In this document: in pieces, positions 14,144-21,797 of the stretch
How the letters are laid out: every line of letters begins with the position of its first letter
Numbering within the stretch: the first letter of the stretch is position 1
NCBI GenBank assembly: GCA_011390455.1
Contig: JAABSI010000011.1
Location: 1-25,317 of the forward strand
Reading direction: 5' to 3'
Length of the DNA: 25,317 bases
Origin: Trueperaceae bacterium
Lineage (GTDB): Bacteria; Deinococcota; Deinococci; Deinococcales; Trueperaceae
The notes under the pieces: generated by a model
The model's input: the letters and a program-made list of their open reading frames with translations, nothing else
What the model was told of the DNA's origin: nothing
Database searches by the model: none
Program-made: the position numbers and the translations under genes

Positions 14144-15627
14144 CCACGTCGCACCGCGCCGCGGCGATGGCCCGACTCGTCGCCGCGGTGGCGCTCGTCG
14201 CCTGGGCGTGCCGCCCCGAGGGCCCTTGGCTCGCCTCGATGGTCGGAGCCGCCCTGGTGTGGCCCGACCTGGCGCGCGGTTCCGGGCCGCGTCCGGCCGC
14301 CACCGCGGCGCTCCTGCTGGCGCCGGTGCCCGCGAGCGCCTTCGAGGGGCTGCGGGTGCACGACCCTGCCGCCTGGGCGGCCGTCGCCGTCGGCTGGTCC
14401 GTGGCGTACGGGGCCGTGGGCGCCCTCGGTGGTCGGGTGGTCGGGCGCACCTTCGCGCCGTCGGCGCGCCCCGTGGGATGGGCGGCGGCCTGGGCGGCCT
14501 TGGACGCGGCGGTCGTCCACGGCGCACCCTTCGTCTCGGCGCTCCCGGTCACGCCCGGGTACCTGCTGCTCGACGGTCCGCTGGTGGCCTGGGCGGCGGT
14601 GGGTGGACCGGTGGCGCTCGGGGTGGCGTGGGCGCTGCTCGGCGCGGCGCTCGCGGCGGTGGTCGGCCGGTTCGGGGTCGCGCCGGGCGGGACCGCCGCG
14701 GGGGCCGCGTGGGGGGCGGTGGCCCTCGCGCTCGTCGGCGGGGCCCACGCGTGGAGCGCTGCGGCCACGCGCGCGCCGACCGTGCCGAGCCGGACGGTGG
14801 CCGTCGCGCACGGCGTCGGCGGCGAAGCCGCGCTCGCCGCCACGCGCACCGACCCCGACGCTGCGGCGGGGATCGTGGCCGCGCTGCTCGAGCGTGCGCG
14901 TGCCTCGCCCGCGGTCGACCTCCACGTGTGGCCCGAGAGCGCGCTCGGGTACGTCGCCCCCGAGGGGCTCCCGGGGTTGGTCGAGGTCGCTCGGGCGCTC
15001 GGCGCGCCGGTGCTCGCCGGCGGGTACCGGCCCGATGCCGACGGTGGGTGGCGCAACTCGGTCGTGTTCGCCACGACCGCGGCCGCCACGTGGGCGGTCG
15101 ACAAGCGCCACCTGGTGCCGCGCTACGAAGCGTGGCTGACGGCCGGCGTCGGCGAGCGCTGGCCGGTGCGGGTCGCGGGCCGGCGCTGGGGCGTGCTGCT
15201 CTGCTGGGAGTCGTTGCACCTGGGTGCGGCCTTGGAGCGCGCGCGGGCGGCCGATGTGCTGCTGGTCCTCACCCACGACGGGTGGGCGGGCGCGACGGCC
15301 ACGCCCTGGTGGCACGCTCGGAGCGGGCGGCTGCTCGCGTGGTCGACGGGGAAGCCCGTGGTCGTCGCGTCGCACGACGGGCCGTCCATGGCATGGAGCC
15401 ACGACGGCCGCCTGCTGGGCTCGGCGGCGGGCACCGAGGTGGGCCTCGCCGTGGCGCTCGATCCACCGGAGCGGTGGACGACCCCGTACGCGCGATTCGG
15501 TCCTCGGGGCGTGGCGGCGGCGGTGGCGGCGGCGTGGGCGGTCCTGCTCGCCACCGTGGTGGCGCGCCACGCGGTCGCGGTCGACGGGCGTCAGGGGTGC
15601 GGCGCCTCGGGCCCCCAGGCGGCGTAG
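14140..15627 (+). CDS. lnt: Apolipoprotein N-acyltransferase-like membrane protein (nitrilase fold)
   Basis: Lnt adds the third acyl chain to the N-terminal Cys of lipoproteins. From GTG 14140 the product is 495 residues: hydrophobic, multi-spanning N-terminal half (about 10-205), a nitrilase domain (about 217-445) and a last membrane segment (about 457-475). The nitrilase triad is visible: Glu266 in VWPESALGY, Lys322 in DKRHLVPRYE and Cys355 in GVLLCWESL; HARSGRLLAW...PVVVASHDG matches the following Lnt region. The membrane half is divergent, so a specialised paralogue is possible and the symbol is tentative. It is coupled to three exported-protein genes by 4-nt overlaps. The last 37 nt overlap the end of the convergent cysQ-like gene. 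Confidence 0.82.
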   Translation: MTTSHRAAAMARLVAAVALVAWACRPEGPWLASMVGAALVWPDLARGSGPRPAATAALLLAPVPASAFEGLRVHDPAAWAAVAVGWSVAYGAVGALGGRVVGRTFAPSARPVGWAAAWAALDAAVVHGAPFVSALPVTPGYLLLDGPLVAWAAVGGPVALGVAWALLGAALAAVVGRFGVAPGGTAAGAAWGAVALALVGGAHAWSAAATRAPTVPSRTVAVAHGVGGEAALAATRTDPDAAAGIVAALLERARASPAVDLHVWPESALGYVAPEGLPGLVEVARALGAPVLAGGYRPDADGGWRNSVVFATTAAATWAVDKRHLVPRYEAWLTAGVGERWPVRVAGRRWGVLLCWESLHLGAALERARAADVLLVLTHDGWAGATATPWWHARSGRLLAWSTGKPVVVASHDGPSMAWSHDGRLLGSAAGTEVGLAVALDPPERWTTPYARFGPRGVAAAVAAAWAVLLATVVARHAVAVDGRQGCGASGPQAA

Positions 15628-16391
15628 AACTCCGGGTTGCGCAGGTCGGGCTTGTTGTACGCGAGCGGGACGCCGTCGGCCACGCGCCGCAGCACGCCGC
15701 CGGCCGCCTCCAGGATCGCCTGCGACGCCGCGGTGTCCCACTCGCTGGTGGGGCCGAGGCGGGCGTAGACGTGCGCTCGACCCTCCGCGACCAGGCAGGC
15801 CTTGATCGCGCTGCCGCGCTGGGCGACGTCCACGTCCCAGTCGGCGGCGAGCGCGTCGAGCCAGGCGCGCGTGCGGCCGCCGGCGTGCGATCGGCTCGTC
15901 AACACGCGCAGCGCGCGCCCCTCGGGGGCCGCGACGCGGATCGCGGACCAGGCGCCGTCGCCCTCGCGCCGCCATGCCCCGTGGTCGGGGGCGCCGGCGT
16001 ACGCGACCTGCTCGATCGGTCCATACACCACCCCGAACGCCGGTCGGCCGCGCTCGACCAACGCGACGTTGACCGAGAACTCGCCGGTCCGGTTCACGAA
16101 CTCGCGGGTGCCGTCGAGCGGGTCGATCAGCCAGAAGCGCGGCCAGGAGCGCCGCACCTCGTGCGGGACCTCGGCCTGCTCCTCGCTCAGCACGGGCACG
16201 TCCGGCGTCAGCGCGCGCAGGCCGCGGACGAGCAGATGGTGGGCGCGCAGGTCGGCCTCGGTCACCGGGGTGGCGTCGGCCTTGAGCTGCACCTCGAAGT
16301 CCCCCTGGTAGACCTCGAGGATGGCGGCTCCGGCCTCGTGGGCGAGGCGCGCGACCGCATCGCGGAGCGGTTCGAAGCGGTTCGGAAGCAT
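15591..16391 (-). CDS. cysQ: 3'(2'),5'-bisphosphate nucleotidase CysQ-like (inositol monophosphatase family)
   Basis: Metal-dependent phosphatase predicted to turn 3'-phosphoadenosine 5'-phosphate into AMP, clearing a by-product of sulfate assimilation. The 266-residue protein shows metal-binding Glu70/Glu71 (SEEQAE), the family core WLIDPLDGTREF (Asp90, Asp93), GSAIKACLVAEGRAHVY and EWDTAASQAILEAAGG with the last metal Asp. Thr-Arg-Glu-Phe after DPLDG is the CysQ rather than the SuhB variant, but an inositol phosphatase is not excluded. The ATG has no ribosome site; TACGAT lies 8 nt upstream. The 3' end overlaps the convergent lnt-like gene by 37 nt. Confidence 0.88.
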   Translation of the reverse strand: MLPNRFEPLRDAVARLAHEAGAAILEVYQGDFEVQLKADATPVTEADLRAHHLLVRGLRALTPDVPVLSEEQAEVPHEVRRSWPRFWLIDPLDGTREFVNRTGEFSVNVALVERGRPAFGVVYGPIEQVAYAGAPDHGAWRREGDGAWSAIRVAAPEGRALRVLTSRSHAGGRTRAWLDALAADWDVDVAQRGSAIKACLVAEGRAHVYARLGPTSEWDTAASQAILEAAGGVLRRVADGVPLAYNKPDLRNPEFYAAWGPEAPHP

Positions 16392-16399
16392 CGGGACGC

Positions 16400-16405
16400 A
16401 TCGTA
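16400..16405 (-). promoter_or_regulatory. -10-like TACGAT before cysQ (leaderless start)
   Basis: TACGAT on the minus strand ends 8 nt before the ATG; no Shine-Dalgarno. A separate promoter in the 67-nt gap behind the ATPase gene is therefore likely. Confidence 0.5.
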
Positions 16406-16458
16406 CGCGGTCGCGTGGGCGTCGCCGACGCGTGCCGCTCTGGCGCCGCCCGCGAGCG

Positions 16459-18396
16459 TCAGTGCGGCGCTCGGCCGCGGCCGAGCAGGCGCAGGCCGTT
16501 GGCGACGACGAGCAGCGTCCCGCCCTCGTGCCCGATGACCCCCAACGGCAGCGGCAAGCGGCCGGCGAGCGTCGCCACGACCATCAGCCCCATCACGCCG
16601 AGCGCGAAGCCGAGGTTCTGGCGGATCACCCGCCGGGTCGCCTTGGCGAGGGAGACGGCCTCGGCGAGGCGCCGCAGGTCGTCGGAGAGCAGCGCGACGT
16701 CGGCCGTCTCGAGCGCCACGTCGCTGCCGGCGACCCCCATCGCGATGCCCACGTCCGCGGTGGCGAGCGCGGCGGCGTCGTTCACGCCGTCGCCGACGAA
16801 GGCGACGGTGCCGTTCGCCTTGAGCGTCCGCAGGCGATCGACCTTGTCCTCGGGGAGCAGGTCGGCGTGCACCTGGTCGGCCGACAACCCCAGGTCGTCC
16901 GCGACGGCGCGGGCGACGTTCGCGTGGTCGCCGGTCAGGACCGCCAGCCGGGTCAAGCCCTCGCGGCGCAGCGCGTCCAGGCCCTCGCGCGCGTGCGGGC
17001 GCGGGGTGTCGGCGACGCCCAGGAAGCCGAGCAGCCGCGACGCCACCCCGTCGCCGCGGTCGGCCACCACGACGACGCTCCGGCCGGCGGCCTCGAGCAC
17101 CGCCAGCGCCTCGTGGGCGGCCGGGTCGGCGTCCAGGTCGATGCCCTCGGACGCGACCAGCCGCCGGTTGCCGGCCCAGGCGTCGAAGCCGTCGACGCGA
17201 CCGACGATGCCGCGCCCCGGCCGCGCCTCGACGCCCTCTGCGGGGGGCGGGTCGATGCCGCGCTCGCCCGCGTAGCGCACGACGGCGCGCGCGATCGGGT
17301 GTTCGCTGGCGTGCTCGAGGGCGGCCGCCACCCGCAGCAGCTCGCGTTCGTCGACCGCCAAGGGCACCACGTCGGTCACCGTCATGACGCCGCGCGTCAG
17401 CGTGCCGGTCTTGTCGAAGGCGATCGCGTCGACCGCCGCGAGGGCCTCCAGCGCGCCGCCCCCCTTGAACAGCACGCCGCGGCGCGCGGAGGCGGCGAGC
17501 GCCGACAGCACCGCCGCCGGCACGCTGATGACCACCGCGCACGGGCTCGCCACCACGAGCAGCGTCGCGGCGCGGTAGAAGGCCTCGGATGCGGGGAGCC
17601 CGAACGCGAAGAAGGCGCCGAGCGCAACGGCCGTGCCGGCGAGCACCCAGACCGTGTAGCGCTGCCCGAACCAGTCGCTGAAGCGCTCGCTGGGGGCCTT
17701 GGCCGCTTGCGCCTCGGTCACCAGCTGGACCATCCGCGCGAGCGTCGACTGGCTGGCCGTCTTGGTCACGCGCACGGTCAGCGCGCCGTGGCCGTTGACG
17801 GTGCCCGCGAACACCTCGCTCCCCGGCTGCTTGTCGACCGGCATCGACTCGCCCGTGATCGGCGCCTGGTCCACGGCCGACTCGCCGGACGCCACCACCC
17901 CGTCGAGCGGCACGCGCTCGCCCGGGCGGACGCGCACGAGCGCCTCGACGGCGACGTCCTCGGCCGGGCGATCGACCTCGGCGCCGTGCTCGACCACGTG
18001 CGCGACGTCGGGCCGGAGCGACATCAGCGCCGCCACCGCCCGTCGCGTGGTGCCCATCGCCCGCTCCTCGAGGGTGCCGGCGAGGCTGAAGAGGAACAGC
18101 AGGATCGCTCCGTCGCGCGGCGCGCCGACCGCCGCGGCCGCCAGCGCGGCCAGGACCATCAGCAGATCGATCTCCAGCCGTCCGCGCGCCAGAGCGCGGA
18201 CGGCCTCGATCCCGGCGGGACCCCCGCCGGCGAGGAAGGCGAGCCCGTACGCCCATGGCACTACCGCCTCGAGCCCGGTCCAGCCGGCGACGAGCCCGAC
18301 GCCGAGGCCGATGCCGGTGAGCGCGGTCCAGGTGATGCTCCAGCGCAACTCGGCTTGTTCGCTGGCGAGTTCCGCCTTCAGTTCGGCTGCGTCCAT
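16459..18396 (-). CDS. P1B-4-type heavy-metal exporting ATPase (CtpD/ZosA/PfeT-like)
   Basis: ATP-driven export of a transition metal (Co, Zn or Fe2+) across the cytoplasmic membrane. 645 residues: TGES actuator loop (181-184), SPC metal site in the membrane (284-286), phosphorylated Asp in DKTGT (328-332), SEHP nucleotide loop (364-367), TGD (488-490), GDGVND hinge (535-540) and HEGGT in the last membrane region (623-627). SPC together with HEGGT defines subgroup P1B-4. There is no N-terminal metal-binding domain; the chain begins with a short charged helix. Members of this group include iron-efflux pumps, which would suit a genome region rich in heme genes, but the metal cannot be read from sequence. 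No Shine-Dalgarno; TAGCCT stands 6 nt before the ATG. Confidence 0.93.
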   Translation of the reverse strand: MDAAELKAELASEQAELRWSITWTALTGIGLGVGLVAGWTGLEAVVPWAYGLAFLAGGGPAGIEAVRALARGRLEIDLLMVLAALAAAAVGAPRDGAILLFLFSLAGTLEERAMGTTRRAVAALMSLRPDVAHVVEHGAEVDRPAEDVAVEALVRVRPGERVPLDGVVASGESAVDQAPITGESMPVDKQPGSEVFAGTVNGHGALTVRVTKTASQSTLARMVQLVTEAQAAKAPSERFSDWFGQRYTVWVLAGTAVALGAFFAFGLPASEAFYRAATLLVVASPCAVVISVPAAVLSALAASARRGVLFKGGGALEALAAVDAIAFDKTGTLTRGVMTVTDVVPLAVDERELLRVAAALEHASEHPIARAVVRYAGERGIDPPPAEGVEARPGRGIVGRVDGFDAWAGNRRLVASEGIDLDADPAAHEALAVLEAAGRSVVVVADRGDGVASRLLGFLGVADTPRPHAREGLDALRREGLTRLAVLTGDHANVARAVADDLGLSADQVHADLLPEDKVDRLRTLKANGTVAFVGDGVNDAAALATADVGIAMGVAGSDVALETADVALLSDDLRRLAEAVSLAKATRRVIRQNLGFALGVMGLMVVATLAGRLPLPLGVIGHEGGTLLVVANGLRLLGRGRAPH

Positions 18397-18402
18397 GCGA
18401 CC

Positions 18403-18408
18403 AGGCTA
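18403..18408 (-). promoter_or_regulatory. -10-like TAGCCT before the metal ATPase (leaderless start)
   Basis: TAGCCT on the minus strand ends 6 nt before the ATG. The 105-nt divergent gap to the next gene holds no other clear signal; a weak TGCGAT at 18487-18492 lies 9 nt before the plus-strand ATG at 18502. Confidence 0.5.
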
Positions 18409-18501
18409 CGCTCAACGGTTCCCGCAGGACGTCCCGTCGTCGGTGCGCGGGGGTCGTACCGTGCGCGTCGGGTGCGTGGGGGCGCGTGCGATGATGCCGC
18501 G

Positions 18502-19692
18502 ATGAACCGGGACCTGCACGACCTGGTCGAGCGCGTCCACGCGGCGCCGGCACGCCTCGTCTACGACTTCGCCGGCGCCGGCGTCCAGGCGCTCGCTTGG
18601 TTGCATGCGGTGGGGGGCTCCTCGCGCACCGTGCTCGAAGCGGTCGATCGCTACGCCGCCGCCTCGCTCGAGGAGGGCGTGGGGGGTCCCATAGGGACCT
18701 CGGTCGCGCCGGAGGTGGCCGCGGCGCTCGCGGCGCGGGCGCGCGCCCGCGCCCGCGCCCTGGCCGGGCCCTGCGAAGCGGTGCTGGGCGTGGCGTGCAC
18801 CGCGACGATCGCGACCGATCGCGCCAAGCGGGGCGCCCACCGCGCCTGGGTCGCGACGGCCGACGGGCTCGGGGTGCGCCTGTACGGCCTCGAACTGACC
18901 AAGGGCGCGCGCGACCGGGCGGCCGAGGAGGCGCTGGTGAGCGCGCTGGTGCTGCGCGCGGTCGCGGACGCGTCGGGGGTCCTGCAGGTCCCGCCGCTCG
19001 CGCTGATCGGCGACGAGCGCATCGAGCGGGCCTTCCGGGCGGGCCCCGAGCTCGAGGCGTTCGCCGACGGTCGGCGGCCGTTGCTCGCCGTGGACGTGCA
19101 CGGCGAACCGGTCGACGCGCTGCCGTGGCCGGTCGGCGGGGGCGCGGTCGTGAGCGGCTCGTTCCACCCACTGCACGACGGCCACCTCGGGCTCGCCGCC
19201 GCCGCGCAGCGGCACCTCGGTCGGCCGGTGGCCTTCGAGCTGGCGGTCGCCAACGCCGACAAGCCGACGATCGACCTGGACGAGGCGCACCGCCGCGCGA
19301 CCCAGTTCGCGGGCCGCGCGCCGCTGCTCCTCACCCGCGCACCGCGCTTCGACGCGAAGGCGGCGCTGCTTCCCGGGGCGGTCTTCGTGGTCGGCGCGGA
19401 CACCGCCGCCCGGGTGCTCGAGGAGCGCTTCTACGCGGACGACGACGGCTTGACCGGCGCCTTCGATGCGCTGCGTGCGAGCGGTGGCCGCTTCCTGGTC
19501 GCGGGCCGGCGCTCCGCCGGGCGCTTCCTCACCCTCGCCGACCTCGACGTGCCGGCGGCGCACGGCGACCTGTTCGAGGCGCTGCCCGAGGCGGCGTTCC
19601 GGGCCGACGTCTCGTCGACCGAGATCCGCGCCGCATGGGACGCCGCCGAGGGCCGCACCATCGGCGACGTCCCCGAGCGGCGGGTTCCGTGA
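18502..19692 (+). CDS. PncC/CinA-C-like domain fused to NMNAT-like nucleotidyltransferase domain
   Basis: Fusion protein of 396 residues. Residues about 5-165 resemble the CinA C-terminal (nicotinamide-nucleotide amidase, PncC) fold, with SVAPEVAAALA (67-77) and GVACTATIATDRAKRG (96-111), but without the classical ESCTGG segment. Residues about 213-380 are a cytidylyltransferase-like domain with the nucleotide-binding SGSFHPLHDGH (218-228), VVGADTAARV near 297, and SSTEIR (371-376), which matches the ISSTxIR motif of NMN adenylyltransferases. Both domains relate to pyridine nucleotide salvage, so a role in NAD metabolism is plausible; the true substrate is unknown and the first domain may be inactive. 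The repeated Ala-Arg run at 79-87 is low complexity. The start is the first good Met, without a ribosome site. Confidence 0.8.
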   Translation: MNRDLHDLVERVHAAPARLVYDFAGAGVQALAWLHAVGGSSRTVLEAVDRYAAASLEEGVGGPIGTSVAPEVAAALAARARARARALAGPCEAVLGVACTATIATDRAKRGAHRAWVATADGLGVRLYGLELTKGARDRAAEEALVSALVLRAVADASGVLQVPPLALIGDERIERAFRAGPELEAFADGRRPLLAVDVHGEPVDALPWPVGGGAVVSGSFHPLHDGHLGLAAAAQRHLGRPVAFELAVANADKPTIDLDEAHRRATQFAGRAPLLLTRAPRFDAKAALLPGAVFVVGADTAARVLEERFYADDDGLTGAFDALRASGGRFLVAGRRSAGRFLTLADLDVPAAHGDLFEALPEAAFRADVSSTEIRAAWDAAEGRTIGDVPERRVP

Positions 19693-19709
19693 CCGCGGTG
19701 TTCGTGCGG

Positions 19710-19715
19710 TAGGGT
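19710..19715 (+). promoter_or_regulatory. -10-like TAGGGT before the gene at 19721
   Basis: TAGGGT ends 5 nt before the ATG at 19721; no Shine-Dalgarno. It favours that ATG as a leaderless start over downstream alternatives. Confidence 0.45.
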
Positions 19716-19720
19716 GCCGC

Positions 19721-20671
19721 ATGAACGAACTCGAACGCAGTGCGATGCGCCATCCTTTCGTCCCTGAGGGCGCGTCCCGGCCGGCCACGGCCGTTTCGCG
19801 TGGCGGTGCTCGTCCGGCCTGGAGGCGGGTGCGACGGGTGTGCTCGGCGTGGGCGCTGGCCTCCGTCCTGGCCCTCGGCGCCGTGGGCGCCCAGGAGGCG
19901 CCCGGCGCTCCGGACGACACGGTGTCGGGCGTCGTCGACCAGGTGCCGGCGGTTGCGGCGTTCGGCGTCGCGTTCGGGTTCCCGGCGTACCGGACCGCCG
20001 GGATCGGCGCCTCGCTGCAGTCCGGCGCGTTCGGCGCCGCGGTGCGCGCTGCCTGGGGGAGCGCCGGCATCGCCGTCGGCCTGCAGGCGCGCGCGTACCC
20101 GCCGGTGCCATGGCCGGTGCCCACCTACGTCGCGGCCGGCGCCGACCTGTACGGGAGCGGCGCCGCCCCTCACGTGGCCGTGGGCGCGCACGTGCCGCTC
20201 GCGGAGCGCTGGCGGCTGGACGTCGAGGGGGGCGTGGCGTGGCCACCGCTCCTCGACGCCCGTCCCCTGACGCCGTACCTGTCGTTGGGTGTGGGCTACG
20301 CCTTCGCGCTGACGATCGCCCCCTCGACGTCGTCGACGGCGCCCGCGCCGGCCGCGGCCGACGCGGGCGCGGCCGCCGCATGCGTCGCGGGCCCCCCCGA
20401 CCCCGCGCTCCTGAGCGCCGCCATCGACGCGACCGTCCGGCGCTTCGTGGCCGACGCGACGGCGACGTACGGCAGCCTGTACCGCGGGCTCGAGTACCGC
20501 GTGCGCGTGGTCGATCGCGAGGTGCGTGGGGAAGACGCACTCCTGACCGTCGCGTACGAGGGCTCGGTCGTCGAGCGCGCCACCGGCCGCACGATCGAGG
20601 CGTCCGGCACCGCCGAGGTCACCTTCCGGTGGCGCGGATGCGGCTGGGTCCGGACCGGTCTGACGTACTGA
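19721..20671 (+). CDS. Exported, probably beta-barrel-like envelope protein, unknown function
   Basis: 316 residues from the ATG at 19721. A hydrophobic signal segment lies unusually far in (about 41-56, WALASVLALGAVGAQ, cleavage near residue 57), giving a 40-residue n-region; a GTG at 19829 would give a normal signal peptide but has a poorly spaced GGAGG, so the start is uncertain. Residues about 75-200 contain regularly alternating Gly/Ala/aromatic strands (AFGFPAYRTAGIGASLQSG, GVGYAFALTIAP), suggesting outer-membrane beta-strands. A Ser/Thr/Pro/Ala linker near 203-222 leads to a second alpha/beta domain with two Cys. No family is recognised. Confidence 0.72.
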   Translation: MNELERSAMRHPFVPEGASRPATAVSRGGARPAWRRVRRVCSAWALASVLALGAVGAQEAPGAPDDTVSGVVDQVPAVAAFGVAFGFPAYRTAGIGASLQSGAFGAAVRAAWGSAGIAVGLQARAYPPVPWPVPTYVAAGADLYGSGAAPHVAVGAHVPLAERWRLDVEGGVAWPPLLDARPLTPYLSLGVGYAFALTIAPSTSSTAPAPAAADAGAAAACVAGPPDPALLSAAIDATVRRFVADATATYGSLYRGLEYRVRVVDREVRGEDALLTVAYEGSVVERATGRTIEASGTAEVTFRWRGCGWVRTGLTY

Positions 20672-20717
20672 GTCCGCGCCTCCACGGGGGACGACCGCCG
20701 CGGGGCGACGCCCGCGG

Positions 20718-20723
20718 TACCCT
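20718..20723 (+). promoter_or_regulatory. -10-like TACCCT before azlC (leaderless start)
   Basis: TACCCT ends 6 nt before the azlC ATG; no Shine-Dalgarno in the 58-nt gap. Confidence 0.5.
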
Positions 20724-20729
20724 CCGCCG

Positions 20730-21455
20730 ATGACGTTCCGCGACGGCGTGCTCGAGGGGTTCCGCGACGTGATCCCGATCCTGTTGGCGGTCACGCCCTT
20801 CGGCCTCGTCGCCGGCGTGTCGGCCGCCGAGGTGGGGTTGCCGGTCGCCCACGCCGTGGGGATGAGCTACGTCGTGTACGCCGGGACCGCGCAGCTCGCC
20901 GCGCTGCAACTCCTCGCCGTGGGCTCGCCGTTCGCGGTCATCGTGCTGACCACGCTGCTCCTGAACCTCCGCTTCGCCCTCTACTCCGCGACGCTCGCCC
21001 CCCACCTGCGCGGCCCGCGCTGGCCGATGCGCTTGTGGATGGCGTCGATGATGACCGATCAGTCGATGGCGCTCGGCATCCATCGGTACGCGACCAAACC
21101 CGAGCGCGGCGCCAAGGTGGCGTACTACCTGGGCGTCTCGGTGCCCGTCTGGATCGTCTGGACGACGGCCGCCACCGTCGGGGTGTTCCTGGGCGCGGCG
21201 GTGCCGGCCGGATGGTCGCTCGAGTTCGCCGTGCCGCTCGTCTTCCTGACGCTCTGGGTGTTCGCGCTCGCGCGCGGTCGCGGGCCGGTGTGGTGGGCGG
21301 GCGGCGTGGGCGCGATCGTCGCGATCCTCGCGCGCCCGCTGCCCTTCAACCTCGGGCTGCTCGTCGCGTCCTTCGCGGGCATCGCTGCGGGCTTGGCCGC
21401 CGAGCACCTCCGCGACCGGCGCCGCCCGGTCGTCGACCCCGGGGGCGCGCCGTGA
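20730..21455 (+). CDS. azlC: AzlC family branched-chain amino acid exporter, large subunit
   Basis: Large membrane subunit of the AzlCD (YgaZH-like) exporter for branched-chain amino acids. The 241-residue protein begins with FRDGVLEGFRDVIPILLAVTPFGLVAG, the AzlC opening, followed by AHAVGMSYVVYAGTAQLAALQLL, LLLNLRFALYSATLAPHL and WMASMMTDQSMAL, each typical of the family; several hydrophobic membrane segments run to about residue 225. The stop overlaps the azlD GTG start by 4 nt. Substrate is inferred from family only. Confidence 0.93.
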   Translation: MTFRDGVLEGFRDVIPILLAVTPFGLVAGVSAAEVGLPVAHAVGMSYVVYAGTAQLAALQLLAVGSPFAVIVLTTLLLNLRFALYSATLAPHLRGPRWPMRLWMASMMTDQSMALGIHRYATKPERGAKVAYYLGVSVPVWIVWTTAATVGVFLGAAVPAGWSLEFAVPLVFLTLWVFALARGRGPVWWAGGVGAIVAILARPLPFNLGLLVASFAGIAAGLAAEHLRDRRRPVVDPGGAP

Positions 21456-21796
21456 GCGGGGCGTCCAGCGACGCGGCGCTCTGGGGTCTGCTCCTGGCGA
21501 TGTCGGCCTTGACGTTGACGCTGCGGGCGAGCTTCTTCGTGTTCGGCGACCGGATCCGCATCCCACCGCTCGTGCGTCGGGGCCTCGACTACGTGCCGGC
21601 GGCCGTGCTGGCGGCGATCGTCGCGCCCGCCTTCGTGCTGTTCGCGCCCGGCGAGGCCGTCGACCTGGCCGTGCAGGCGCCCCGCTGGGCGGCGGGCGTG
21701 GTGGGGGTCGCCGCAGCGCTGATCACCCGCAACATGCTCGCCGTGCTCGTGCTCGGGATGGCGACGCTGTGGGGCGTCCAGGCGCTCCTGGGCTGA
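21452..21796 (+). CDS. azlD: AzlD family branched-chain amino acid exporter, small subunit
   Basis: Small partner of AzlC, 114 residues with three or four membrane segments. Starts at GTG 21452 within GTGA, giving VSGASSDAALWGLLLAMSALTLTLRASFF; the LRxSFF and LDYVPAAVLAAIVAP segments (about residues 44-60) and TRNMLAVLVLGM near the end are AzlD features. Its stop is only 1 nt from the stop of the convergent aldo-keto reductase gene, leaving no room for a separate terminator. Confidence 0.92.
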   Translation: MSGASSDAALWGLLLAMSALTLTLRASFFVFGDRIRIPPLVRRGLDYVPAAVLAAIVAPAFVLFAPGEAVDLAVQAPRWAAGVVGVAAALITRNMLAVLVLGMATLWGVQALLG

Positions 21797-21797
21797 A

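Noticed and set aside
18727..18770. GC alternating tract (Ala-Arg repeat) as a possible structural repeat
   Set aside because: It encodes a helical Ala/Arg run inside the PncC-like domain and is short; no sign of an independent element.
16321..19692. 1123-codon plus-strand frame covering the ATPase region
   Set aside because: The first two thirds are antisense to the P-type ATPase and cysQ-like genes; the real gene starts at 18502 where sequence becomes domain-like.
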